NCBI GenBank assembly: GCA_029204225.1
Contig: CM055100.1
Location: 2,317,334 to 2,381,333 of the forward strand
DNA: 64,000 nt
Source: Diphasiastrum complanatum
Lineage: Eukaryota > Streptophyta > Lycopodiopsida > Lycopodiales > Lycopodiaceae
Direction of reading: 5' to 3'
Shown here: in pieces, positions 31,026 to 41,730 of the stretch
Layout of the letters: each line of letters begins with the position of its first letter
How positions within the stretch are numbered: position 1 is the stretch's first letter
The notes under the pieces: model-generated
The model's database searches: none
Told to the model about the DNA's origin: nothing
What the model saw: only the letters and a program-made list of their open reading frames with translations
Position numbers and translations under genes: made by a program

Positions 31026-32998
31026 CTTATTTTTCAACAAATAAAATAAAAAAATAATAAGGGGCTACATTAGAATAAAGGCAATGCCTCAGAATCCAGA
31101 TGTTGCATGAGGTTGTTGATTTTGTTGCCCTCTAAATTTTGTAACCCACACTTTACTAGGACATATGACATATTCTGAGGGTAGTTTGTTCAAATTCACA
31201 TAAAGCCCTGGCCATTATTTTGTTTTGGAGATTTTTCTTTCGGCGCCAAGGAGATCCTCCTCCTTTAAATGTTACTTTTAAGACATGGTAAAGTGACGAA
31301 GTAAAACACATGCAAACAGGGTAAACGTGAGGAACAAGCACGAGGACGTGTGAAACAAAAAGGGGAATGTAAAGTAAAAATAATGGCCTGTGCTTTACGA
31401 ACATTGAGGATTCAGAATGGGGGTCTCTCGATTCTCTTGTTGTCCCTCAGCTCCCCACTTGTGCAGGCCCTCAAATCAAGGGAGGCCCCCATTTTGAAGG
31501 CCCCCCGTTATATAAAACGCCTTAAGTCTTGAAATCTTGGATTTCCAAATACCACCAATCAACTAGCACAATGTTGTAGCGATGTGCTAGCTACATCCTA
31601 CATAGGCCAATAGCGCATAAAATCTTGTCTAGCCTACACCAAATACCCAAAAATCGGTTTCATCACCAAAACACTAAAAAGTTATGCTCATTACACAAAA
31701 TGTCATTTAATTAGAAACTAGTCATTTTAGCAAGGAAACACGGTCCTTTCATGTTGTTGCAAAGTGGAAATCCCTCAAATATTAGACGTTGTTACCATTT
31801 ACTGTATGAAAAAGATTACAAAATTGAAACAAAATACCTTGGCTACACATCTGTAAAATTAATTTTCAAATCTCCAAATTCCCAAACAATCATTAATATT
31901 AATATTTTCTTAGATATTCTTTACCTAGAATATATTCCCCAATAAAATTAAATTTAAAATCTCCAAATTCTCAAACAATCATTAGTATTAATATTTTCTT
32001 AGATACTAGAATATATTCCCCAAATGAATTCATATATTAATTTGTGCATTGTTTAAATGTTGATGACTTTTCTATGAGGTTAAAAGGCTTGACTCCAATG
32101 GCCACACATACAAGGACATGCAAACTAAATATATATATATATATATATAGACATAAACGACTTGCCAATAGATACATGTTTTACATATTACTATCTAACC
32201 ATTGTGCAAAATCCAACTTCCTATAACATAACTAGGAATGATGCTTTGCAATAAAAAATATTAAGACTATATTTGATAGCATATGCCATTTTGTTGAGAG
32301 CAATGATTTCTACATGCTAGAAAACTTTAAGGTATACAATCACATAATTATTATATTGGGATAGAGAATTTTCTACATAATAAAATTGAATGCAATTTTA
32401 AATTTTGGAATCGGCTAAAATTGGCTTTTGGGAAAAAATGTCAACTAAATTCTCAAAGAATGTTGTTTTAGCGAGCATTAGTAGATTGTGAAGGTGCTTG
32501 ACTGGACGTTTGGAGCCTTGCGTAGATGCATGCTTGGACCCCATGTATGGTGCAAGTGGAGGTTTGGATTAGTGTTGGGAGAGTATATAGGGTTGCATGT
32601 ATTCCTCACCATCGATGAGGGTGCAGACAAGGCTCCACCTTCATCTAATGATGTAGGAAAAAACTAAGTAGAATTATGAGATTTCCTTTTTGATGTACTC
32701 CTACATTGTTGGATCAAGGGTGGGCATGGTGCCAATGTCTTAAAGGGCATTTGGACTTGAGCGGTTTTCCCAAGGCACGCTTAAGTCTAAAATTCATCCG
32801 ACATGAATTCATTGAAAAGCCAACTTAGAAAAAGCAACCAACCTAACCATTTAGGCTTAGGAGAATAGGAATCCCAACCAACCCGCCTAGAATCGGTCCC
32901 CAAAAGGTAACCAAAGGCACAGACAAGTCACTCGTGGAATCTCAAGTCATAATGGTTGCAAAACTAACCAAATGGCATAGCAACGAGTCACACGTTGG
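31026..32998. other. No gene seen; AT-rich DNA with simple repeats
   Basis: I see no gene. The stretch holds a tandem duplication of about 85-90 bp at 31858-32030 ('aaatctccaaattc.caaacaatcatta' twice), a (TA)n run at 32130-32149 and a G-rich patch around 31410-31510. Several TATA-like words occur by composition alone. Confidence 0.5.
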
Positions 32999-33318
32999 TG
33001 ACATGGACCCCTTTGATTTCTAAGAGTGAGGAGCCTAGAGGTGTTCTTAGCCTCATAGATAGTCTTGAGACAAATTCAAGCTTCTTTGGATGTTGTACAA
33101 GTACCTATCTCCCTCAATATCTCATTAGAGACATTTATCTTAATGTAGTGAAGAGCCATCCTAGCTCTCTTTTTGTATTTTTGAACCTCTTGAAGAACTT
33201 GTGGTTCTTCTTCAAGGCCAAGAACTATGTCCATCACATCTTGAAGGATCAAGATGGATTCCATCCTCATCTTCCAAATTGAATAGTTTAAAGTGGACAA
33301 TCTTTCACTTGGTTCCAA
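32999..33318 (-). pseudogene. Copia gag N-terminal fragment
   Basis: From 33318 leftward: MEPSERLSTLNYSIWKMRME, SILILQDVMDIVLGLEEEPQ, KYKKRARMALHYIKINVSNE, ILREIGTCTTSKEA, a stop where Trp is expected, then YEAKNTSRLLTLRNQ. This is the start of copia Gag (DUF4219-like motif plus UBN2-type domain). It is close to the gag of elements B (39684) and C (48203). About 100 codons remain, with no LTR or primer site attached. Confidence 0.8.
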
Positions 33319-33859
33319 GATGAACTCATTGAAGACATTTAAAGTGAAGAAAACTCAAATGATGAACAATAAATGTTGCTACACACTCTCAATAGGATCC
33401 AATAATGAAGTGCTATCTCCTCCTATGATTACACTCAAAATCCACTCAATCTCTAAATCAATTAGATCCAAATGAGAAGTACAATGATACTAGTACATCC
33501 ACGAGCTACCACAATGCTTAACTATGATTGGACCACACTTTTGCCACCTCTTAATCCTATTGGACCATTGATCCATTCACCTCTAAGTTCTATTGGACCA
33601 TTTTCAAGCAAATCTCAAATCTTATTGGACCCCTCAAGGTTCCACCTCTAAGTCCTATTGGACCTCTTAAATTTCATCAAACAAAAGTATTACACTTGTC
33701 TACACTCTAATTGGCACGAGTTTAGCCTCTTACTCTATTTTTGCTAAATAGTGGCATTACTTACTCTATTTTTGCTAAATAGTGGCATTACAAGTGGAAA
33801 TGGATAATTTGCCATCTATGCCAAATTTGGTGTATACATTTTACTCTAGAGAGTTTCCC
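33319..33859. other. No gene; short tandem duplication
   Basis: It has a 31 bp direct duplication ('ttactctatttttgctaaat' starting near 33730 and 33761) and several scattered 'cctattggacc' words at 33545-33665. Otherwise featureless. Confidence 0.5.
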
Positions 33860-34163
33860 TCATTGCTGAATTATCCGAGGATTGAAGTTGCAAAAAGCAG
33901 TCTCATGATCAGACGAATTACACAAATGGCATACACTGATTTCCATTTGTTTTTTCAATTGAGGACACTCATTCACTGTATGGAGCATCATTTCTACAAT
34001 AGCGTTGACATTCGTTGATGCAATAGTGGTAGATGTTGTAGTGGTCTGCCCTGCTGTATAAGGCAACATACTAATATTCGGCTCATTGTCTGAATCTTCA
34101 TCCTCCTCTTGAATTGCATCATCCATAGCATTTTGCAAGCGTTCATACTCATTATGGCGTTTC
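33860..34163 (-). pseudogene. Gypsy gag fragment (family of the 17-23 kb element)
   Basis: Minus-strand reading LQNAMDDAIQEEDEDSDNEP, NISMLPYTAGQTTTTSTTIA, then HTVNECPQLKKQMEISVC, CHLCNSSDHETAFC. It parallels 20560-20200 but lacks the ~60 codons between EMML and HTVN, including the first knuckle. Its remaining knuckle keeps the full CX2CX4HX4C, where the 20 kb copy has Tyr. It is fused on the right to a piece of the same family's LTR. Confidence 0.8.
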
Positions 34164-34403
34164 AGCAGAGAGGAGGACCTTGGCCTCTGAATCCTATTGG
34201 TCTATTTATGCCTCCCTAATTATTCAAATTTGAAAAAAGAGTGGGAACCATCCAAATTGGAGGGAAATCCAGCTTTATTCACTAACTTGACATTTAGGCC
34301 CTGCGCCATTAAAAGTCCCGCAAAAAGGCCTAAAGTCCATTTATTGACTTTCTAATTAATCAAATCACTATGTGATCACACGCAGGGTGCCAAACTCCTC
34401 TCA
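34164..34403 (-). mobile_element. Gypsy LTR fragment
   Basis: It matches the right third of the 22325-23021 LTR ('gagaggaggacc.tggcctctgaatcctattgg', 'acatttaggccctgcg.cattaaaagtcccgc') and ends at the same TCA edge. Leader and primer site are deleted between it and gag. Confidence 0.75.
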
Positions 34404-34407
34404 CTCT

Positions 34408-35219
34408 TGAAAAGAAACGAACTCAAATGAAAAATATTCGAATGACAAGAAAGAAAACTTATCATGTGCAACGAAATAAACTATCTTCCTCTTTTTCTCT
34501 ATGCATGACTATGCCTATCAATTTCGAACAAAATAATAGTGATACAAATCACATTCGATCTTATAGTAACTATCTTTGAAATCACCAGTAATACAGTGAT
34601 TATGTAGCCAAACAATAATGCATTAAATTATCAGACAAATAATTTGTTGCAAATTACTACACAAATAATTAGTCGCGAATCACTAGACAAATAATTAGTC
34701 GCGAGGAACTGCAGAAACACATACATTCTGAGACAAAGCTGAACGCAATAAAAGATAGTATTGATTTAGTATGAAAAACTTGTAAAATCCACACAGTGGA
34801 GGTATAAACGATCCTCTCTGGATCATTACCAAAAAGAGAGAAAAAGTGATGAGAATTTTATAGAGATCTGTAAGAAACAGAGAGAGACGTAGCGAATAGA
34901 GTAAGAAAGCAAAAATACCATAGTTGTGCATGAAAGTCTGCCAAGGAGCAGAACACAGCGAAAGAGAAGAGAGTCAATCCGCCAACGAGCGAGACATTGA
35001 CGATCTCACTCTAAAACCAAACTAACAATATAGTCGCTCTATTTCGTGTATCTCTTGGCCTTGTGCTGTGTCTCTTGATTGCTAGAATAAAATATGTTCT
35101 GTGATGCATAGTCGAGTGTCTGGGATCCCGTAAGGCATGAAAAGAAAACTCAAAGACAGAAAATTGTTCGCAAATCAGAAGAGAGAGGACGAACACGAAA
35201 CGAAAAAGCTTCGGCGACA
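34408..35219 (+). mobile_element. Copia D 5' LTR
   Basis: The right end is firm: TTCGGCGACA directly precedes the primer site. The left end is taken at TGAAAAGAAACG, four bases after the gypsy LTR edge, giving TG...CA and 812 bp. No second copy in the window confirms the left edge. The interior is AT-rich with 'caaataatt.gt' repeats at 34635-34700. Confidence 0.55.
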
Positions 35220-36233
35220 TGGTATCAGAGCCTACAGGTTATCACTATTGATATCCCAGCAGTGATTCTTCCAGACAACACAATATGGCACCGACAATCC
35301 AGACCAGAGTAGCAATCAGTCTTGATGGTGCAAATTACGAAATCTGAAAATTCAAAATCAAAACACTCTTGAAGGGCGAAGGCATCTGGTCGGTGACCGA
35401 GCTCGTAGAGGTGCAGCCTCCAGAGGGAGATCCGAGGAGAGCTAAATGGATCAGAAAGGATGAGCGTGCAATGGCGATCATCGTTTCGTCCATAAATGGA
35501 ATTTTACTCATACAGATTGAAGACTACGAAAGCAGCCATGCAGCGTGGGAAAGATTAAAGCAAAGTATGAAGTGAGGACTGCAGCTTCAGTCATGCACCT
35601 TCACAATCAGCTGCAATCCATACGGTGGGATGGAAACCAGTTAGATCAGCACGTTGAGAAGATCATAACGATCTTCGCTCAACTCGTTGCATCAGGACAA
35701 GAGCACCAGGTTCCAGCACCACAGCAGCTGATGGACTTCATGAAATCTCTACCGACGTCCTATCAGCGGCTGAGAATGCTCATACTGAGTCTACCAGATA
35801 TGACATTCGACAAAGCAGTCAGTCTTGTCACTGATGAGAGACTGATGAGAGACGAAAGAGAGGGAAGCAGTGATCAAGAGAAGGCTCTCTTCGTAAGAGA
35901 AAAGAAGAAGAACAAAAACAAGCCAAGATTCGAGAAGACGAAGTCCTCAAATCAACAATCTTCTTCCTGCGATCATTGTCACAAACCAGGCCATACAGCC
36001 AACAAATGCTGGTTCAATCCAGCAATACCTTGCATGCACTGCAAGAAGAAAGAGCATTCTGTATACGACTGCAGATTCAACCCAAAAAGAAAAAACAAAG
36101 CTGAAAAACATTGTAGAGTCATCAAAAAATGCTGAAAGAGGTGACGAAGCTTTCACGATACTCGACGAAACTTCGACAAGCTACTCTGAACACGACTATG
36201 ATGTAGTCATCGATTCAGGAGCAACATCTCACA
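35220..36233 (+). pseudogene. Copia D primer site, gag and start of protease
   Basis: TGGTATCAGAGCC (35220-35232) is followed by gag at 35285 (MAPTIQTRVAISLDGANYEI, TGA for Trp, KFKIKTLLKGEGIW). A frameshift near 35560 leads into the frame 35545-36135: LVASGQEHQVPAPQQLMDFM, SLPTSYQRL. Two intact CX2CX4HX4C knuckles follow, CDHCHKPGHTANKC and CMHCKKKEHSVYDC, about 20 residues apart. After a stop and a shift, the protease active site VIDSGATSHKS appears at ~36205-36235. There the copia sequence is cut by a gypsy piece. Paired knuckles also mark the relative at 55 kb. Confidence 0.8.
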
Positions 36234-36350
36234 AGAGCCACTTTTTTGTGCTGGATTTGAAGAATCTAATGAAGTACTCCATGTCGGAGCCGCTTGGGAA
36301 AGTGAACAAAAAAAAATCACTCTGCCAATACAGCATAGACAATTTCCTTA
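36234..36350 (+). mobile_element. Gypsy protease lead-in wedged between two copia pieces
   Basis: In the right frame it reads LFCAGFEESNEVLHVGAAWE, SEQKKITLPIQHRQFP. That equals the lead-in to protease of the 17-23 kb gypsy (19110-19230 minus) and of the copy at 59910-60010. Only ~117 bp is present, with copia D on the left and copia A on the right. No LTR, primer site or target duplication surrounds it, so it arrived by recombination or template switching. Confidence 0.75.
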
Positions 36351-38118
36351 TAGAAAGTGCTCATGCATTTGTCTTGAGGGTTTAGTCCTTAAGTGATGAT
36401 CTAGCATGTATTGATGAAAGCATAAAAGATGGTGAAATAGTCCAGGTTATGTTGAATGGTTTGCTAGATGAACATGCTAACCTTATGCAAAGTTTTGCCA
36501 TTCAAAGAGTCTTGCCAAGTGTGGTTGACTTGCAAGAAATCTTATTGGCTAAAGAACATAGGTTGCAATCAAAGCTTGATGGTGCATCCTTGCAAGGTGG
36601 AGGTGAAGAGACTTTCTTCACAAAAGGCAAAGGTAAAGGCAAAGGGAAATGGTCCAAAGGTGGTAACTCGGATCATGATGATCACTCTTCCTCCTCTTCT
36701 AGTTCTTTTAGAAAGAAAGATAAGTCAAAGTTCAAGCACTTTTATTGTGGGATAAAAGGTCATTTTGCAAATGAATGTCATAAGAAGCAAAGTAATGAAG
36801 GTAGCAAGCAAAACAACTTTTGTACTTCTAATGAGGATCTAGATTCTTGTGATTCTCTCATGATGTGTTCTTCAAGTCAAATGTCAAGTGGAGGTGACAA
36901 GGATTCAGGGTGGATAGATAGTGGATCTAGTTCACACATGATTAGTCACAAGGAGTTCGTTACTTCTTTGATCTCTTATGTTGGAACCAAGAAAGTGGTT
37001 CACATGCCAAATGGTGGTGAGTGTATGATCAAAGGTATTGGCTCAATTTCTATTTGCCTTTCTACTAATAGGAATGCAAGGCTTGACGGTGTTCTTTACA
37101 TTCCTTCACTTTCAAGGAATTTGCTAAGTGTTGGTAAAATGTTAAAGAAAGGGTACAAGACAAAGTTTGGGGATGTTTGCTTCATTACTAAGGGAGATGT
37201 CTTGATTGCTAGGGGCAATAGACAAGGTAGAGTTTGCAAGCTTGATGCATTTGTTATGTCTGACAAGAGGAATGAAATGGATGTTGGTGGTTCTCTCAAC
37301 TTTCAAAAGTCAATTCCTAACATCAGTAAGATTGGTAGATCTTACACAAAGTCTAAAGAGCTTCCTTATGCTAGATCTAGGTTGGGATCTAATGAGCTTC
37401 TTGGAGATAGTTATTGTTGAGCTAACTTGGCAACTTTTGGTGAATCTATGATCAATGTTTTGGATCCATTGGATCTTGAAGATGGACTAGTGCTACCTAC
37501 ACTTTTTAGAAGCCTTATAGGCTCCTTAATTTGGCTCACAATAACTAGACCTGACATAAGCTTTAGTGTTCATAAGTTGAGCCAGACTATGCAAAATCCT
37601 TCAGTTTATCATTTGAAAAAGGCCAAGAGATTGACTAAATATATATCTTCAGCTTTTGATTTTGGTTTATTGTATAAAAGTGAAGATCTTTCTATTATTG
37701 GTTATTCTGACTCGGATTTTGCAAGTGATAGAGCAGATCGAAAATCCACCAGCGCTTATGTCATATATTTTGGAGGAATCTTGATATCTTGGCTTTCCAA
37801 AAAGCAAGATACTGTATCACTCTCATCATGTGAAGCTGAGTACAAGGCGCTCACTACAACAGCAAAGGAAGTGCTTTGGATCAAGAGGTTACTAGTGGAG
37901 CTAAAGATAATTATGGAAGAAAATATACGTATGATCATGTGTGACAACATTTCAGCTCAAGCCCTTGCCAACAACCCAATATTCCATGCAAGGAGCAAGC
38001 ATATCGAAGTTGCAAATCACTTCGTGAGAGAGAAGCTCATTGGAGGTGAAATCAAATTGGAGCACATCGACACATCATCTTGCATTGCAGATATGCTCAC
38101 CAAACCTTTGAGCAAAAG
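36351..38118 (+). pseudogene. Copia A: gag end, protease and RNase H; integrase and RT deleted
   Basis: It opens in mid-Gag (SAHAFVLRV, stop, SLSDDLACI, VMLNGLLDEHANLMQSFAIQ). It has a knuckle HFYCGIKGHFANEC whose first Cys is His, then the protease site GWIDSGSSSHM (~36905-36940). After ~37415 comes the RT/RNase H end: FRSLIGSLIWLTITRPDISF, GYSDSDFASDRADRKSTSAY, SLSSCEAEYKAL, IMCDNISAQALA and HTK-like HARSKHIEVANHFVREKL. Pre-integrase, integrase and RT (about 2.5 kb) are deleted. The frame ends at PLSKS where element B begins. The rest of A resumes at 50531, after B. Confidence 0.85.
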
Positions 38119-38913
38119 TGTTAAAATTGAAAAACAATCCATATTGGTTTCTTGGCTTGCTACAAATGTTGTACCATGCAAGTATGTAGCTCATTAATGC
38201 AAAATGCCAAGTTTGGCCTACATAGAACTCGAGCTACATGGTTATGTATTATCTAGTTTGATAAATGCAACTTGCATATAGTTTGTAGACATAGAATTAG
38301 CATGATTATGCTTGTAGAAACTCGTGGCAACTCACATGCATTAATTGTAAGTGATCCATAGTGACATGCAAGGCATGCACAAAGTTTAATGGACACATGC
38401 ATGATGATTTGGACATTTCTAGTCAGAACTAGTACACTTGTAAAAAGTTGGTAGAATTCAATGCATGACAAGTGACAAATGTCACATAGACTGTAGATGT
38501 CACTTTAGATGTCATTTTGAAATGGATAGATATGGTTCTACCTTGAGCTACCTCAATCTCCATAAATATGTGTAGCTCTCCACACAATCAATGATGAAGA
38601 ACCAAAGTTTTGTAGCTATCTCATGCCATTTTGGATCTAAACAAATATTGCTTGTTATCTCTCTAGCTCTATCTCTCTAACTCGTGTTGAGGCTAATGCT
38701 CATACACTGAAATCTTGTATTTTTATTCATTCTTTGATTCATTGCTATTATATTCTATTGATTAGCATGCTAGATTGTGAATTAGCCATTTCTTCTGAAC
38801 TAGATTTTGTTGATCAATCTAGAATCAGGTTATAGTGCCAATCACAAAGCTTAATTAGGATCAGTCGCTCTTGTGGACATTCCCCACATGTGTGAATTCT
38901 GGAAATTTTGTCA
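38119..38913 (+). mobile_element. Copia B 5' LTR
   Basis: TGTTAAAATTG...GGAAATTTTGTCA, 795 bp. It matches 49692-50530 and 50617-51394. It contains the near-palindrome CACATGTGTGAATTC near its end and a short CT-rich patch (38658-38681) where the 3' LTR has a long CT run. Confidence 0.9.
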
Positions 38914-39683
38914 TGGTATCAGAGCCTCATTAAGCTTTGCATGCTAACAACTCTGATTGTACAATAAACTGAGAGCTAAATCAAGCAAAAAAAGTAGTTT
39001 TGCACTTTTTCTAACCTTTCTCTGAAGTGTATTTGGATCAAATCGGACTTGAACTGAATTTTGAGAACTGAATTGAGGTAGTACGGAATTCTGGAATTCC
39101 GCACGTGTGAAAATCAGAGTTTTTTAGTCCCTTTGTTCTCCTTACTTATAGATCCAAAGATAGCAGTGTTATAGCTTGATGGAAAGCATTTGATCTGTAC
39201 TTTCCATAAAAACTAAAACCAAATCAATCTGATGTGTCTAGCAAGAGTTATAAGCTCTTAAAGAGGATAGGATAGGTCCAAAATTCAAGTGACAACATTT
39301 TGATTTGATTCAATTATACTTTGTTCTGAATCCATTGTTTTGAGCATCCAACACAAGAAACTGTAGATCAAGACTGAGTTTGAAGTATTTGAACACCCTT
39401 TGAGCCTTCTGAGTGTCAATAGTGTTTTTTTTTTTAAGCATTTCACACGTGCCAAAAGTAGGATTCAAACCAGCCAAACTGTCTCAAACCACTTTTTGTG
39501 TCTGATCTAAATAGCTTGTCTTGTGGAATATTTGAGATTCATCTCAAATATAGTTGCAAGTGTTTCACATAGGAAGGTAGTTTAACCTTGAAAATACCTA
39601 TAGTGAAGAGAGCAGCAACTCTAAGTGTAATAGGAACAAGCTCAAACATATCTCAATCCAATAACTAAAAAGTCTTCATTATA
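38914..39683 (+). promoter_or_regulatory. Copia B primer site and leader
   Basis: TGGTATCAGAGCC (38914-38926) touches the LTR directly and is a perfect initiator-Met primer site. The leader to the gag ATG is about 760 bp, non-coding, with CACGTGTGA at 39102-39110 and CACACGTG at 39444-39451. Confidence 0.85.
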
Positions 39684-40270
39684 ATGGCATCTCAGGGAGG
39701 ATATCTTCTAGAAGCCAATAAAAGACTAAACACTTCTAATTACTCAATTTGGAAGTTAAGAATGGAGTCTATTTTGATATTCCAGGATGTTATGGATATT
39801 GTGCTTGGTGTTGAGGAGGAGCCTAGTTCAAGTCATACTGAATGGCTTGAGAGATGACTATGATAATCTTGTTCAGTTTTTTGATATTAAGGAGGAGTTA
39901 CCTAATCTAGAAACTCTCCAAGGAATTCTTATTTCTGAATAATCTAGACAAAGCTATAAACTCTCCAAGATGAACAAACTTGAACATGGTGGAAGTGACA
40001 AAGCCCTCTTTGTCAAAGGCAAGCAGAAAGGAAGGAGTAAGACCCAGTTTTCTCAAGCATCCAACAAAGACAAAGCCAAAGATCGAGATCAAGATGGTGA
40101 AGAGGATGAAACATCTCATCCCTCTAACTCAAAAACCAAGAAGAAGAAAGTGAAGTGCTTCTTCTGTGGCTAAAAGGGGCACTATGCCTCTAATTGCTTT
40201 AAGAAGAAAAACCAACTCAAGCAAGCTAATCTCTCCAAAGATATCGAAGAAGATTCTGTTGCAAGTGATG
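39684..40270 (+). pseudogene. Copia B gag
   Basis: Start MASQGGYLLEANKRLNTSNY, SIWKLRMESILIFQDVMDIV. Near 39828, after LGVEEEP, about 300-400 bp of Gag is deleted and the frame changes. The reading resumes VQVILNGLRDDYDNLVQFFD, NLETLQGILISE, a stop, then KALFVKGKQKGRSK. The knuckle CFFCG-stop-KGHYASNC at ~40155-40195 carries a TAA inside. Confidence 0.85.
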
Positions 40271-40626
40271 GAGAAGGATCACTTATGGTGTCCAGTTTTT
40301 CTTCATCACCTTTCAAGAAAGATGGAGCTTGGTACATAGACAGTGGAGCCTCTTCACATATGTGCTATTCAAAGGAGTCATTTGACTCAATCTTACCTTT
40401 CAAAGGACTCAAAAGGTCTATTTACACAGCTAATGATCATGAGTGTCCAATAGAAGGAATTGGCAACATTCCATTGAAACTTGCTTCTTCAAAAGTTCTT
40501 GCACTTTCTAATGTTCTTTTCATTCCAAAACTTACAAAGAACTTAATTAGTGTGGGAAAGTTGCTTGATAATGGTTGTGATGTTAAAGTTCAACTCCAAT
40601 ACTTGTTTTATCAAGAGAAAAGATGA
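40271..40626 (+). pseudogene. Copia B protease
   Basis: The frame 40285-40626 contains WYIDSGASSHMCYSKESFDS with the intact D-S-G triplet of copia retropepsin. Then come GIGNIPLKLASSKVLALSNV and LFIPKLTKNLISVGKLLDNG. A 1-2 base shift near 40600 breaks it from the integrase frame. Confidence 0.85.
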
Positions 40627-41730
40627 GATCCTTGTTGATGGAACTAGATGTGGTGGAATTTTTAAGTTGAATTCTTATGAGAATGCAAACCTTTGTGAAG
40701 TTGCTTTGTTATCTAAGGAGGAGCTGTGGCATAGAAGGTTGGGGCATCCTAACTTTACATCTATGTCTTCTATGGTTAAGAAGGAGAAGGCTATTGGTCT
40801 TCCAAAATCTCTTTCTAAAGATTTCAAGCCTTGTGAGGCTTGTGCCATTGCAAAGTCACACAGAAAGCCATATCAGAAGTCTTTTATAAAGACTACTTAT
40901 CCATTGGAACTCATACATTCAGATGTACATTTTTCCTCTTCTAAAAGTACTGGTGGTGCACCATGTTTTGTCACCTTTATTGATGACTTTACTAGATACA
41001 CTTGGTTGTATCTACTTTCTTCAAAGGCTATGGTTTTTTATCACTTCCTTATCTTCAGAGCTTATGTAGAAAAACAGTTTTCTTGCAAATTTAAAGCTTT
41101 AAGATGCGATGGAGGAGGTGAATATATCTCCAACAAGTTTCATAATTATTGTGAAGGTGAAGGAATAAAGAGAGAATTTCCTTGTGCCTATTCTCCATCC
41201 CAAAATGGAGTAGCTGAGAGGAAAAACAAATCTTTATGTGAATGTGCTAAAGCAATTTGAGTAGCAGCTTCTTTGCCTATTGAATATTGGGGTGAAGCTA
41301 TAAATTGTGCAAACTATTTGTGCAATAGATTACCTCACAATGCTCCTGCTAGAAAAACACCTTTTGAAGCCTTGTTTCAGAAGAAACCTAAGGTAGATCA
41401 CCTTAGAGTTTTTGGTTGTAATTGCTTTGTTAATATGCCCTTGGAAACAAGGAAAAGAGATGATCCTAATTCTGTTACATGGATCATGGTTGGATATGCA
41501 TCCAACAAGAAAGCTTACAAGATCTATGTTCCCTCTACCTCAACTACAATTGAGAGTAGAGATGTGATATTCCATGAAGATCAAAAAAATATTCTTGAGA
41601 AGGCCGAGTTCAAAGATTCTCACAAAGATACTCCAATCATCACCCTTGAAGATCATCATGGAGAGATGGGACCGAGATTTGAGGAGGAGTCACCTCGAAT
41701 TTTTTCACCAAGGAGATCTCAAAGAGAGTG
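40627..41730 (+). pseudogene. Copia B integrase
   Basis: Pre-integrase block ELWHRRLGHPNFTSMSSM and CEACAIAKSH, then the core: ELIHSDVHFSS, FVTFIDDFTRYTWLYLLSSK, KALRCDGGGEYISNKF, SPSQNGVAERKNKSLCECAK. The catalytic Asp residues (HSD, RCD) and Glu (AER) are present. A TGA at 41258-41260 replaces Arg in 'KAI-R-VAASLPI'. The C-terminal part runs YWGEAINCANYLCNRLPHNA to VFGCNCFVNMPLE and ends at a TGA at 41729. Confidence 0.88.

Noticed and set aside
38253-38471. Short minus-strand frames repeated in each B/A LTR (also 49826-50044 and 50748-50966)
   Set aside because: They recur only because the LTR recurs; no start context or domain.
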